Shown one piece after another: positions 36,278 to 46,814 of a stretch of DNA of 64,000 nucleotides (the stretch's first letter is position 1; each line of letters begins with the position of its first letter). The notes below the pieces were generated by a model. The model was given only the letters and a program-made list of their open reading frames with translations, was not told the origin of the DNA and did not search any database. The position numbers were made by a program, and so were the translations under genes. Source of the stretch: Triticum aestivum (Eukaryota > Streptophyta > Magnoliopsida > Poales > Poaceae); assembly GCF_018294505.1 (NCBI RefSeq), contig NC_057797.1, positions 127,043,116 through 127,107,115 on the forward strand. Reading direction: 5' to 3'.

Positions 36278-36369
36278 GTACTCCATATGTCCTATTTTCA
36301 GCAAAGGTCATGCTGAAATTTTCCGTGAATTTTAGCATGACTTTGCTAAAAATCGGACATATGGGGTAC
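36278..36369. repeat. Long inverted repeat (hairpin)
   Basis: Arms of about 40 bp (36278-36318 and 36331-36369) with a 12-base loop. The core catatgtcc ... agcaaag.tcatgct pairs with agcatgactttgct ... ggacatatg with only a few mismatches. Confidence 0.88.
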
Positions 36370-36490
36370 TTGCTACTAATGCATGGGACGGGGTATCTTT
36401 GTACTTAATTAAGTAGGATCAACTGCCCCTTTATTCTTGCTGCATTGAACCATAGGTGGCAATAGAGCCAAGTGATTAGGCCCAACTTAG

Positions 36491-36665
36491 AGTCGACAAA
36501 CCCTAAATGATGAAACCTTGGCTTTTAGGGTACCTCGGTGTCGCGATGAGAACCTAAATGATGTACGCTTAGGCTTTTAGGGTGCCTCGGTGTCGACAAA
36601 CCCTAAATGATAAAATCTTAGATTTTAGGATGCCTCGGTGTCGACAAACCCTAAATGATGAGACC
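36491..36665 (+). repeat. Tandem repeat of about 50 bp, 3.5 copies
   Basis: Unit gtcgacaaaccctaaatgat ... cttttagggtgcctcggt. It ends 65 bp before the ATG of the following gene. Confidence 0.9.
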
Positions 36666-36729
36666 ATGATCTTGTTCCTTGACAATAACCAACTTTTTGA
36701 CCAAACTTTTTCCCTATTTAGAGCAAAAC

Positions 36730-38957
36730 ATGGCCCACAACGATGAGGCCGACGGTTTGGGCGGCAAGCAATTCTGGGAGCTTTCCCAGGAGTTGGAGGA
36801 AGAACCTCACCGCTATGAGGACGCCGCGGAAGACACCGATCCTGACTACACAACCCCTAGTGGCATCGGGGATGACACCACGGATGATGGCGCCGAGGAT
36901 GCCACCACTGATGATGGCGGCGCATGCACAGATGGCAGCCAACCGAAGAGGCCATGGAAGGACCGGCGCTCGAGCGTGCTCGGCACCGTCAAGGAGGAAT
37001 TTACTAAAGTGAACTCTGACGGGCATCCGATGGTGCCCAAAGTAGTCAAGGGGTACTCGGTTCAGCTCGGGTGCATTCTCCGGAGCACCGTCTCGATCAA
37101 CACCGAGAACCTAAGGCATAAGGACCGAGGGAATTTGCGTAACCTCCTCTTCACAAAGCTGCACGAACGATACAAGTTCCCCGCTGACTTTGCAAACACA
37201 CGCCTCTCAGGGAATAAAGTGAACAATGCTGCCCTCACGAGGATGAGCACGGCCCTATCTACTTGGAGAAGCACATTGAAGGCAATGATTGAAAAAGGTA
37301 CTAGTTATGAGACGATCAAGGCAAAATATCCTTTGATGAGCGAAGATGACTACAAGGAGTTCAAGATCAAGTGCGAGAGCAACGCAACCTCCGAATCAAG
37401 TCAGTGGGGGAAAGAAATGCGGAAGTTGAACTTAGGGGTCCACCAACTCGGTCCCGGCGGTTACAGAGTGGCAGAGCCTATATGGGACAAGGAGGACGCG
37501 GAGCGTGCCGAGCAAGGCCTACCGCCCTGCTTCGAGAAATACCATGACAAGCAGACCAGGAACTTTCTCAGGGCCCGATACAAGGAGGACCCGGTAACAA
37601 AGGAGCTTACCACGGATCCGAAGACCAGGGCGCTTGAGCTTGTTCTGGTAAGGAATACACCCCCGCGTAATTAGCTCCATATGGTTGCATTCTAATTAAT
37701 CCCCAATATTCTAAATGGTTCACGTTCCTTCCACAGGACAATGAAAGCAGTAGCGCGGGGTCGTCTCAGAGCTCCCCTTTCGACACCCCTTTAAATAGGG
37801 CGTTGAATGTAATGAAAAACAAGGATAAGCTCAGTAAGCCGACGTCAGCTAGTCGTGTGGCCGTCAAAGGCTTGTCCACAAAATGGTCGTCATACTATAC
37901 CACTGGTGGGCGAAAGGAGAAGAAGACCAGCTCAGAAAGCTAGTCGCGCGAGGTTGAAGCACTCAAGGCACAAGTGGCGTGGATTCCGGAGATTCTCCAA
38001 GAGAAAGTGCAACAATAACTGGGAACGACGCTCAATGCCATGGTGCATACGTTGATTCATGGGCTGACAACGTGGATTGCGGGCGTCCAACAGGGGCCTC
38101 CCCCGGTTCCCAGCTTCACGGCCAGCAACTCGCACAACGCGCAGGCAGCGCCATTGGTGTCTCCGGCGGAGGCGGTATTCGTGTCTCCGGCGCCGGCACG
38201 GGCATTGGAGCTTAATGTACCGGGTGTACGCCGGCTGGCACCTCGCCAACAAGCGGCCCCTCCGTCAGTTGCACGCCCGCCATTGGGGGTGCCTTGACAT
38301 TAGCCGAGCTCGACGGCATCATGGTAACTAAGCCTCTCGGCCGATGACTTCATCTCCTTGCCTTCGACTGGGCATCCCTGATGCCCTTCATGTTTTCGCA
38401 GGGCGCCAACGACGTTCCTTGCACTCTCCTGCACTTCGTGGGCGGCGAGTTGGTCGATGTCGCCAAGGGCAGAATCGTTCAACCGGGAAACCCCGTGTTC
38501 CACGGTAATCCGATGCCACCCACAGTGTATAGGGTTGAACTGGTTCGGGTGCTGCCAGGCTGCGATGAGCTGTTACCTCAGCGCCTGCGTAACCTGGACC
38601 CTGCTTTGGCCGAAGAGCCATATTCATTTGGGGGCGGGGGACACCACCCCACAGACAAGACCGCTAGTCGTGCCGGCGCCAAGCCATGGCAAGAACGCCG
38701 CAACGCTACCGGACATGCCAGACATCCCTATGGCACAGGATCCGGACATGCATATGGCACAGGATCTGGACGACGACGACAACGACGATGGTACATTTAC
38801 CAACGTCGATAAGTACTTTGCCGAACATGGGTACGGTGACGAGTTCTGCGGGCCTCCTTCTCAAGAACCCAACTAAGACGACCGTGATCTAGCTGGTACG
38901 GCGGAGAAACCCAATTGCAACCGGCGTCGTCTGGCCGTTCAGTTCTTAGGAGACGCC
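36730..38957 (+). pseudogene. CACTA second gene, 5' exons (acidic N-terminus, Transposase_24-like)
   Basis: Exon 1 is 36730-37647 (306 codons from ATG, donor GTAAGG). It has an acidic, Asp/Thr-rich N-terminus, then a basic segment and WGKEMRKLNLGVHQLGPGGY with a conserved Trp, as in Transposase_24-type proteins. Exon 2 runs 37737-38323 (acceptor ccacag) with TAG at 37941 and TAA at 38016 and a frameshift near 38280. Exon 3 starts at 38402 (acceptor ttcgcag) with VPCTLLHFVGGELVDVAKG, a shift near 38590 and TAA at 38874. The chromovirus then interrupts it at 38957 and the same protein continues at 49237. Such genes in CACTA elements are thought to give the DNA-binding partner of TNP2. The ATG fits the exon length and lies just after the tandem repeat. 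Confidence 0.7.
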
Positions 38958-41386
38958 TGTAACATCCCAAATTTTCAATTTGGAATCTTATACATTAGGT
39001 CATCATGCATATCATATTTTATTTTGCTTTTGGTTTTGATCCTAGAAAATCCTAAGCAACTCAAGGACCCACGGAGAGAGTTGGGGATTTCGTTATTTAC
39101 ATATTTGAGTTTTCTCAAATTATGTGAAGAGGATCATTTGATTTTATTTATTTTATCATCAATTATTTCGATTACAAAAATATGAGAGAGGGAATAAAAT
39201 GACTTTCCCAAAATATAGAAATATTGAGGATTTAATAAAAAAAATCAAATAAGATTTATTTCGGAGTTTTTCGGTATTTTTATTTGAATTAGGAAAAATG
39301 CGCGTTTTTCAAAATCGCATTTAGGGCCCAAATAAATGTTCACTTTTTCGGGCTTGATTTTAGAAGCCCGGGAAAATTTATTTCGGGACTTTTGGAGTCT
39401 GTTTAGTATTTCTTTTTATTTTTTCTTCCGAGCCGAATTATTTAAAAAAACGCGCGGAACCGACTATGGGCCGTACTCGGCCAGGACACCGCTGGCCGAG
39501 GCCTTTATAAGCCGCCACCCCGGGGCCCGACGAGCCCAACAGCAGCCCCAGCCGAAACCCTAACCCTAGCTAGCCGCCGCCGCCGCCGCCCGCCGCCGAC
39601 TCGCCGGAGCCGCGCGCCGCGCGAGGTTCGCCGCCGCCTCGACTTCCGTGCCGTTTAAAAAAAATTATGTTCGTCATTATTCTTTTTCGTCGGATTTTTC
39701 CGCGGTTATTTTCTGATCGCGATTTCTGATCCGATTTTCGTTTTAGTATAACTTTTCGCTCGTTTATCGGAATCAGGCGAAACCCTCTTGATCGCGCCTG
39801 GAGTTTCGTCTCGAAACCCTCTTTCCGAATAATCAACTTAAACAAGTTTTTGCTACTGTAAAATTTGACTTAGATCCAGATTACTAGAACGAAGTTGTTT
39901 TCTTTCACCGTTTGACTTCTTTTGCTTCGTTCGATTTGATTCTTTTTGCAAACCAGGGTTCTTAAATTGAACTTTCTGGTTAGATCGTCTATTTGAGTTT
40001 TACCTGTGCATTAGATGAGTACTTATTGTATGCTTGTTTGTTTGTCTGCGATAGAATACCCGGAGTGCGCCGCCTGTTACTTTGAATCTCTAGGTTTCGC
40101 GGATCATCAGCAAGGCAAGTAACACTTTGATCATACCTTTTTCTACAACCCAGTTTTATTGCATTAGATCAATCTTCACACATTGCATGATTAGGATCTA
40201 ATTAAATTGTGGGATGGGAAGTAGATGAGGTAGTACCTATTACATGTTTATTATCAAACCTTTGGGAGTTATTTCTATGTTTGCTTATTATGCCATGCTA
40301 TGCTAATAGACGTGGATTGGGTGAGTGATATCCATGAAAGATGTGAGATTGATAATTAATGGTTTATCTAAGGTGGCAACCTAACACACATCTGGGTGGA
40401 TTGAGGCACCCGGGGATTCAAGGACTTGCCTGTTTTTATTTTGGACCGCCACCCAGGCCCAAAGGGATCATGAGATTATTCATACTAGAAACTTCCGTGT
40501 GCAGCCACAAGCCATTATGGGCTCTGGCATAGTTGAGTAAGTCGTGCGAACTCTTACAGGGTAGACTAGCAGATGTAGGGGAAAGTAGGTGTACTGGTCT
40601 ATCCATCGTAAGGTGCTAGCGCTTCTGAAAGACCGTGTCTCGATCATCCGTTTCTCAAACACAATGTAGTGCGAGAAATCCAACGGAGGCGATCGAGTCT
40701 TGTGGGGAAAAGTGCGCAAACCTCTGCAGAGTGTAATAAACTAATCATGATTAGCTGTGTCCCCGGTTATGGACATCTTGAGTATCTAGTACCTGGATTA
40801 TCATGTGAATCTCAAAATGTTACTCTAAAGTTAATTTTGTTGGGTTTTTAATGATGTTACTTAATTGGGATTGAGAATGCTATCAACCATCCTCAATGTT
40901 TAACAACCACCATGATAGTAATTAATTTATTCCTTTGAAGTAGGGAAAAATTGGCTTTACGCAAAAACTGTAACCATAGAGCTTTCCACCAGCCAAATAT
41001 GCATATAGTATAGTTGTTTCATTCCATTACTCTCTATGTGTTACCTTGCCAGCATATTCGATGTGCTGGCCTATTTTCGGGCTGCAACATTAATGTTGCA
41101 GACTTTTCAGATGACGATTAAGGAGTTTTTAGGTCGTGGTTCTATACTTAGTGATGCCGTTGGAGTTGATGGACTCACTTATCTTCCAAGCCTTCCGCTG
41201 CTATCGTTATTAGATGGCCTTAAACCATATTTATTGTAATAAGCTCTCTTTTGAGACACTCGATGTAATAAGTGTGTGATTGCTACTCTGCTATAAATCC
41301 TCCGAGTACTGTGTGGTGTCAGCATTACTGATCCAGGGATGACACCAGAGCACAGAGATCAGACTGTTTGAGGTCTGGTCGCTACA
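38958..41386 (+). repeat. Chromovirus 5' LTR
   Basis: Starts TGTAACATCCC, ends GGTCGCTACA. A (gcc)n-rich stretch at 39570-39600 follows a TATA-like element. Small frames inside (such as 40669-40851 and 41036-41239) recur in the 3' LTR and have no recognisable product. Confidence 0.95.
39504..39510 (+). promoter_or_regulatory. TATA-like element of chromovirus LTR
   Basis: tttataa precedes gccgccacc; the 3' LTR keeps it near 47359. Confidence 0.45.
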
Positions 41387-41390
41387 GAGA

Positions 41391-41402
41391 TGGTATCAGA
41401 GC
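41391..41402 (+). other. Chromovirus primer-binding site
   Basis: tggtatcagagc, complementary to initiator Met tRNA, 4 bp after the LTR. Confidence 0.9.
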
Positions 41403-41496
41403 ACACGCTGACTGTAGGACACGACCACTAAGCTAAAGACCTAGATCACTACTCACTCTCTTCTCTTCTGACCTCTCATCTTTTCTACTCTTTAGG

Positions 41497-42240
41497 ATGG
41501 CGGATGCAAGGAACAAGTTCACACAACCAGATGAAGATACACCCTTTCGATGCCACTTGAAGGAAGTCACTAGATACTTGAACATAGGAGTACCAAGCTT
41601 CACGGGAACCTGCAACGGCACTCTACCTGAAGAAGAGCGCTGGATGATTCAAGTTCAAGTTCCAGGAAGGACGTTCATGCCAGTCACTGAGCCCACAGAG
41701 TTTTCTTTTGATGCACCAACTTGGAGTCTAGGAAAGAGTATGGCAGCTCACATCGCCATGGGACGCATTGGAGAAGTCTACCTCAAGGATCTCAAGGATA
41801 CTATCTACCAGATTTGTGGGCGCCGAGATGAACACTGGGAGATGATCAGCACTAGGAAAGATAGATCAATCGCAGCTTTTATCCAGGAGTTAAACCAGCA
41901 CATTCGACGATAGGAGAATCAGATGTGCGCCGACATGATAGATCTGAAGAAGGCTAAAACTAGAATCAAGGAACTGGAGGAAGAATTCAAGGTTACACGT
42001 GAAGATTATGAAGAAGAAATTGAAGTATTGGTGGATAAGAATGCCGACCTAACTATGAAGCTAGCAATATTTATGGGAGACCCGACACCAGTAGATGAAG
42101 ACAAAGAACCCAAGGAGATTAGCCCGGAAGACTACATCACCATCGACGGCACTGACTCGGAAGCAGATAGTAGCGATGATGACTATGTTGATGAAGCAGG
42201 AGTAGATATCATGGAGTCTACAACCGTAGAATATTTCTAG
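41497..42240 (+). pseudogene. Upstream ORF of the chromovirus, unknown function, one stop
   Basis: A 247-codon frame from ATG 41497 to TAG 42238, with TAG at 41911 (codon 139) as its only break. The first half is globular-looking (PFRCHLKEVTRYLNIG, MIQVQVPGRTFMP, WSLGKSMAAHIAMGRIG). The second half is a coiled coil (DLKKAKTRIKELEEEFKVT) followed by an acidic, Ser/Asp-rich tail. It lies between the PBS and gag, 195 bp upstream of the gag ATG, in its own cistron. I do not recognise a named domain. It is not gag, because the complete gag with zinc knuckle follows. Its preserved length and single stop suggest that it was recently intact. Confidence 0.65.
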
Positions 42241-42434
42241 TAGACCACCTCATCAGTAGTAGTAGTTCACCATGTAAATATAGTAGTCCGAGCACTTTGC
42301 GATAGCTAGATCGATTGTATGCCTTTGTTTGATTGAATGAAGTGAATTGTTTGCTTTTGCCTCATGTGCATATGGGTAGTGTTTTCTCTTTAGACCCCCT
42401 CTATTCTTATATCTCATCTTTTCTAAACCCTCAG

Positions 42435-43350
42435 ATGCCTCCGAGACGTGACCCCAGATTTGCCTTTCCGCCGAAGCTCACCCAGTTGATCCAGCAGCAG
42501 AACACCTTGATGCAGTTGCTAGTTCAGAATCAGAATCAGGGGAACAACAACAACAACCCACCACCACCACCTGTTGACCACTAAGCCCATTTTCTTGGGC
42601 TGAATCTGCCAGTGTTTTCCAGTAGCACCGAGCCGATAGTAGCAGATGATTGGCTCCGCAAGATAGCTAGGATGCACAGATGCGGAGAAGGTTAAGTTTG
42701 CCGCACATTAGTTAGAAGGACCCGCAGCATCCTGGTGGGGGAATTTCACAACCACCTTCCCAGTCGACACTGTCACATGGGATCAGTTTCAGCAGGCTTT
42801 TCGTACTGCCCATGTTTCAGCAGGAGCAATGGCCATGAAGAAGCGTGAGTTTCGTAACTTGCGCCAAGGAGGACGGACAATTGGCCAGTATGTGGAGGAG
42901 TTTAGTAAGCTAGCACGTTATGCCCCAGATGACGTTGCTACGGATGCAGCTAAGCAGGAGAAATTCCTGGAAGGACTGAATGATGAGTTGAGTATGCAGT
43001 TGATGGTAGCCACCTTCAACAACTACCAGGAGTTGGTAGATCGTGCTCTTATGATTGAAGGGAAGCAGCAGCAAATTGAGAACCGCAAGAGGAAGTATGG
43101 ACAAGGAAAGTATAATTCAGGAGCTCAGCAGAAGCCATGTTTTACCCCTAGACCGGGAGGACATTTTCAGCATACCCATGGAGTAGGTAGCTCGCACAAT
43201 CACAATGGCACCAAGAATAGTAACGGGAAATGGAGGAAGCAATGGACAAAACCGCAGCACCCCATCAACCCCAGCCAAGAGAGATCTGAGTCAAGTCACC
43301 TGTTTCAAGTGTTCCAAGACCGGACATTATGCCAATGAATGTCCTGAAGG
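42435..43350 (+). pseudogene. Chromovirus gag (capsid and zinc knuckle), broken
   Basis: Starts at ATG 42435 (PPRRDPRFAFPPKLTQLIQQ). TAA at 42582, a frameshift near 42680 and TAG at 42709 break it. The retrotransposon gag core follows (MKKREFRNLRQGGRTIGQYV, LARYAPDDVATDAAKQEKF). A second frameshift near 43200-43240 leads to the CCHC knuckle CFKCSKTGHYANEC at 43301-43342. Gag would package RNA; the knuckle binds nucleic acid. Confidence 0.85.
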
Positions 43351-43948
43351 CCAAAACGGCAATGGAAGCTCTGGAAAGAAGCCGAACCCTTTCAACAGGG
43401 GACAGGTGAACCACGTTAATGTGGAGGAGGTTGAAGCTCAGCCCGATGCAGTAATAGTTAAGTTTTTGGTTAAGACATTTACTGCACTCGTTCTTTTTGA
43501 TACTAGTGCATCGCATTCATACATATCAAGGGGATTTGTGGAAAAGTATAGCCTGCCCACTAGGGTTCTCAAAACACCTATGCTAGTAAGCTCACCAGGA
43601 GCAGAGTACATGGCCGGACAAGGATGTTTTCAAGTGCCATTAAGTATAGGAAGGCATGTTTTCCCAACGGATTTAATTATTCCAGAATCCCAAGGTCTGG
43701 ATGTGATTCTTAGTATGGATTGGCTGTCGATGTATGGAGGAAACATCAATTGTGCCAGTAAGACAATTTTGCTCACAACGCCAGAAGGGAGAAGGATCAA
43801 GTATGTATCCCGACATGCGCCAAACAGGACACAAGTAAATTCCTTATCAGGAGAGGTGCAGGAGGAAGTACCAGTGGTAAAGGATTTTCCTGATGTATTT
43901 CCCGAAGAGTTGCTAGGCATGCCACCAGATAGAGATATTGAGTTTTGA
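43351..43948 (+). pseudogene. Chromovirus aspartic protease region
   Basis: Continues in frame from the zinc knuckle. The active-site motif at 43499-43510 reads D-T-S-A in FDTSASHSYIS. Flap and C-terminal motifs (FPTDLIIPESQGLDVILSMDW) follow. The frame ends at TGA 43946 through a frameshift into RT. Most relatives have Gly at the third motif position; Ser is also common in retroviral-type proteases, so activity is not excluded by this residue. Confidence 0.8.
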
Positions 43949-46802
43949 TTGAGCTTTTGCCAGGCACTGGGCCAATATCAAAGAGACCATATAGGATGCC
44001 AGCAAAAGATTTGGTGGAAATTAAGAAGCAGATTAAGGAGTTACTGGATAAAGGTTACATTCGCCCAAGTTCTTCGCCTTGGGGATCACCAGTACTTCTA
44101 GTAGAGAAGAAGGATGGATCGTTAAGGATGGTTGTTGACTATCGAGGATTGAATGAAGTAACAATCAAGAACAAGTACCCGCTACCAATGATCAATGATC
44201 TGTTTGATCGATTGCAAGGAGCTAAAGTGTTTTCCAAGATCGATTTGCGATCAGGGTACCATCAGTTGAAGATTCGAGAGCAGGACATACCTAAGACATC
44301 ATTCACCACAAGATATGGATTATATGAGTATACCGTTATGTCATTTGGACTAACTAACGCGCCTGCCTATTTTATGAACATGATGAACAAAGTGTTTATG
44401 GAGTTTTTGGATAAGTTCGTCGTAGTGTTCATTGATGATATCCTGGTTTATTCAAAGAATGAAGAGGAACATAAGGAGCATTTGCGTTTGGCACTTGGAA
44501 AGCTCAGAGAACATCAATTATATGCCAAGTTCAGCAAATGTGAGTTTTGGTTGAAGGAAGTAGGATTCCTCGGACACATTATATCCGGAGAAGGTATAGC
44601 AGTTGATCCCGCTAAAGTGGAAACCGTGACCAAGTGGGAAGCACCAACAACAGTTGGAGAGATCCTGAGTTTTCTGGGACTCGCAGGATACTACCGGAGA
44701 TTTATTGAATTTTTTTAAAGATTGCGAAGCCTATGACGGAGTTGCTGAAGAAGGATACTAAGTTCAAATGGACTGAGGAGTGTGAGGCAAGTTTTCAGGA
44801 GTTGAAGAACCGTTTGGTTACCTCACCAGTGTTGATTTTGCCAGATCAAACCAAGGATAATGAGGTGTATTGCGACGCTTCACGTCGAGGACTTGGAGCA
44901 GTGCTTATGCAGGAAGGGAGAGTTGTTTCGTATGCTTCACGACAACTGAAGCCTCACAAATTGAATTATGCCACACATGATTTGGAGTTAGCAGCCGTAG
45001 TGCATGCATTGAAGACATGGAGACATTTCCTCATTGGAAACCATTGTGAGGTGTACACGGATCACAAGAGTTTGAAGTACATTTTCACACAGAAGGAGTT
45101 GAACCTCAGACAAAGGAGATGGTTGGAGCTCATCAAGGATTATGATATGAGATTGCATTATCATCCCGGGAAGGCTAATGTAGTAGCTGATGCATTAAGC
45201 CGCAAGAGCCATGTCAATACGTTAATGACGGGAGAAATACCCAAGGAGTTAGCAGAAAATTTTCGTGAACTATGTTTGGAAATAGTTCCGAGAGGCTATG
45301 TAGCAGCGTTGGAAATCCAGTCAACTTTGATGGACAGAATCAGGGAAGCTCAAAAATCTGACAAGGAGATTGCTTCTATAAAAGAGAAAATGAGCCAAGG
45401 AAAAGCTAAAGGATTTCGTGAGGATGAGCACGACACCCTATGGTTTGAAGACCGTGTTTATGTACCCAATGACCCAGAGATCAGAAAGTTGATTCTGCAA
45501 GAAGCACATGATTCACCGTATTCGATTCACCCAGGAAATACCAAGATGTATTTGGATTTGAAGGATATTTTCTGGTGGACCGGAATGAAGAAGGATATTG
45601 CGGAGTATGTAGCAGTTTGTGACGTATGTCAGAGAGTAAAGGCAGAGCATCAGAAGCCAGCAGGATTGTTGCAACCATTGCCGATACCCGAATGGAAGTG
45701 GGATAAGCTAGGCATGGATTTTATCACGGGATTACCAAGGACTCGTTCAGGCTATGACTCGATTTGGGTCGTAGTTGATCGATTGACGAAGGTAGCTCAT
45801 TTCATCCCAGTAAAGACCACTTACACCAGTGCTAAGTTGGCAAAGATATACATGACCAGGATCGTATGTTTGCATGGAGTTCCGAGGAGTATCATATCAG
45901 ATAGAGGAACCCAGTTTACCTCAAAGTTCTGGAAGTAGTTGCATGAGACTTTGGGTACTAGGCTAGAATTTAGTACAACTTTTCATCCGCAGACAGATGG
46001 ACAGACCGAGAGAGTCAATCAGATTTTGGAGGATATGCTGAGAGCTTGTGCGCTAGATTATGGATCTAGTTGGGACGATAATTTGCCATATGCAGAGTTC
46101 TCTTACAATAATAGCTATCAGACCAGTTTGAAGATGGCCCCTTTCGAAGCTCTGTACGGAAGGAGGTGCAGGACACCGTTGTCATGGGACGAAATTGGAG
46201 ACCGTTAGTTGTTTGGACCAGATCTGATTAAGGAGTCTGAACAGAAGGTGAAGTTGATTCGCGATAGGCTCAAGGTAGCCCAGTCCAGGCAGAAGAGCTA
46301 CGCAGATTCTAAACGCAAGGAGACAGTTTACGAAGTTGGAGACAGAGTTTATCTTCGAGTATCCCCACTTCGAGGGATTAAGCGCTTTGGAGTTAAGGGG
46401 AAGTTAGCGCCATGATTTGTAGGGCCATATCAAGTTTTGGAGCATATGGGAGAAGTGGCCTACAAGTTGGAATTGCCAGAAGGATTGACAGGAGTTCATG
46501 ATGTGTTCCACGTTTCTCAGTTGAAGAAGTGTCACGCGGAGATGACTGACATACCTTTGAGAGACACAGTGCCATTAGAAGCAATTCAGTTGGATAACAA
46601 TTTGACCTATGAGGAGAAACCAGTCAAGATTCTTGAGTTTGCCAGCCGAGTTACTCGCAGCAAGGTTATCAAGTTTTGCAAAGTTCAGTGGAGCCACCAC
46701 ACGGAGGATGAAGCCACCTGGGAGCGAGAGGAAGATTTGCTCAAGGACCACCCTCACCTATTTTTTAGCCAACCCGAATCTCGAGGGCGAGATTCATCTT
46801 AA
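43945..46802 (+). pseudogene. Chromovirus pol: RT, RNase H, integrase, chromodomain-like end
   Basis: RT spans 43945-44716 with [15 protein letters not shown] and the catalytic FIDD at 44428-44439. A one-base shift near 44716 leads to RNase H ([29 protein letters not shown]). Integrase has the H-H-C-C zinc region ([20 protein letters not shown]) and catalytic D (LGMDFITGL), D ([12 protein letters not shown]) and E (QTDGQTERVNQ). The C-terminus (GLTGVHDVFHVSQLKKC, QWSHHTEDEATWEREEDL) resembles a chromodomain, which steers integration to heterochromatin. Stops: TAG 45936, TAG 46206, TGA 46413. The frame ends at TAA 46800. Confidence 0.92.
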
Positions 46803-46814
46803 GGGGGGTAGGTT
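46800..46814 (+). other. Polypurine tract of chromovirus
   Basis: taaggggggtaggtt directly before the 3' LTR start TGTAAC. Confidence 0.8.

Noticed and set aside
39555..39600. Telomere-like accctaaccctag followed by (gcc)n
   Set aside because: Only two telomere-type units, present in both chromovirus LTRs; it is LTR sequence, not an interstitial telomere.
40669..41239. Two 60-67 residue frames in the chromovirus LTR
   Set aside because: Repeated in the 3' LTR only because LTRs are duplicates; no domain and no start context.
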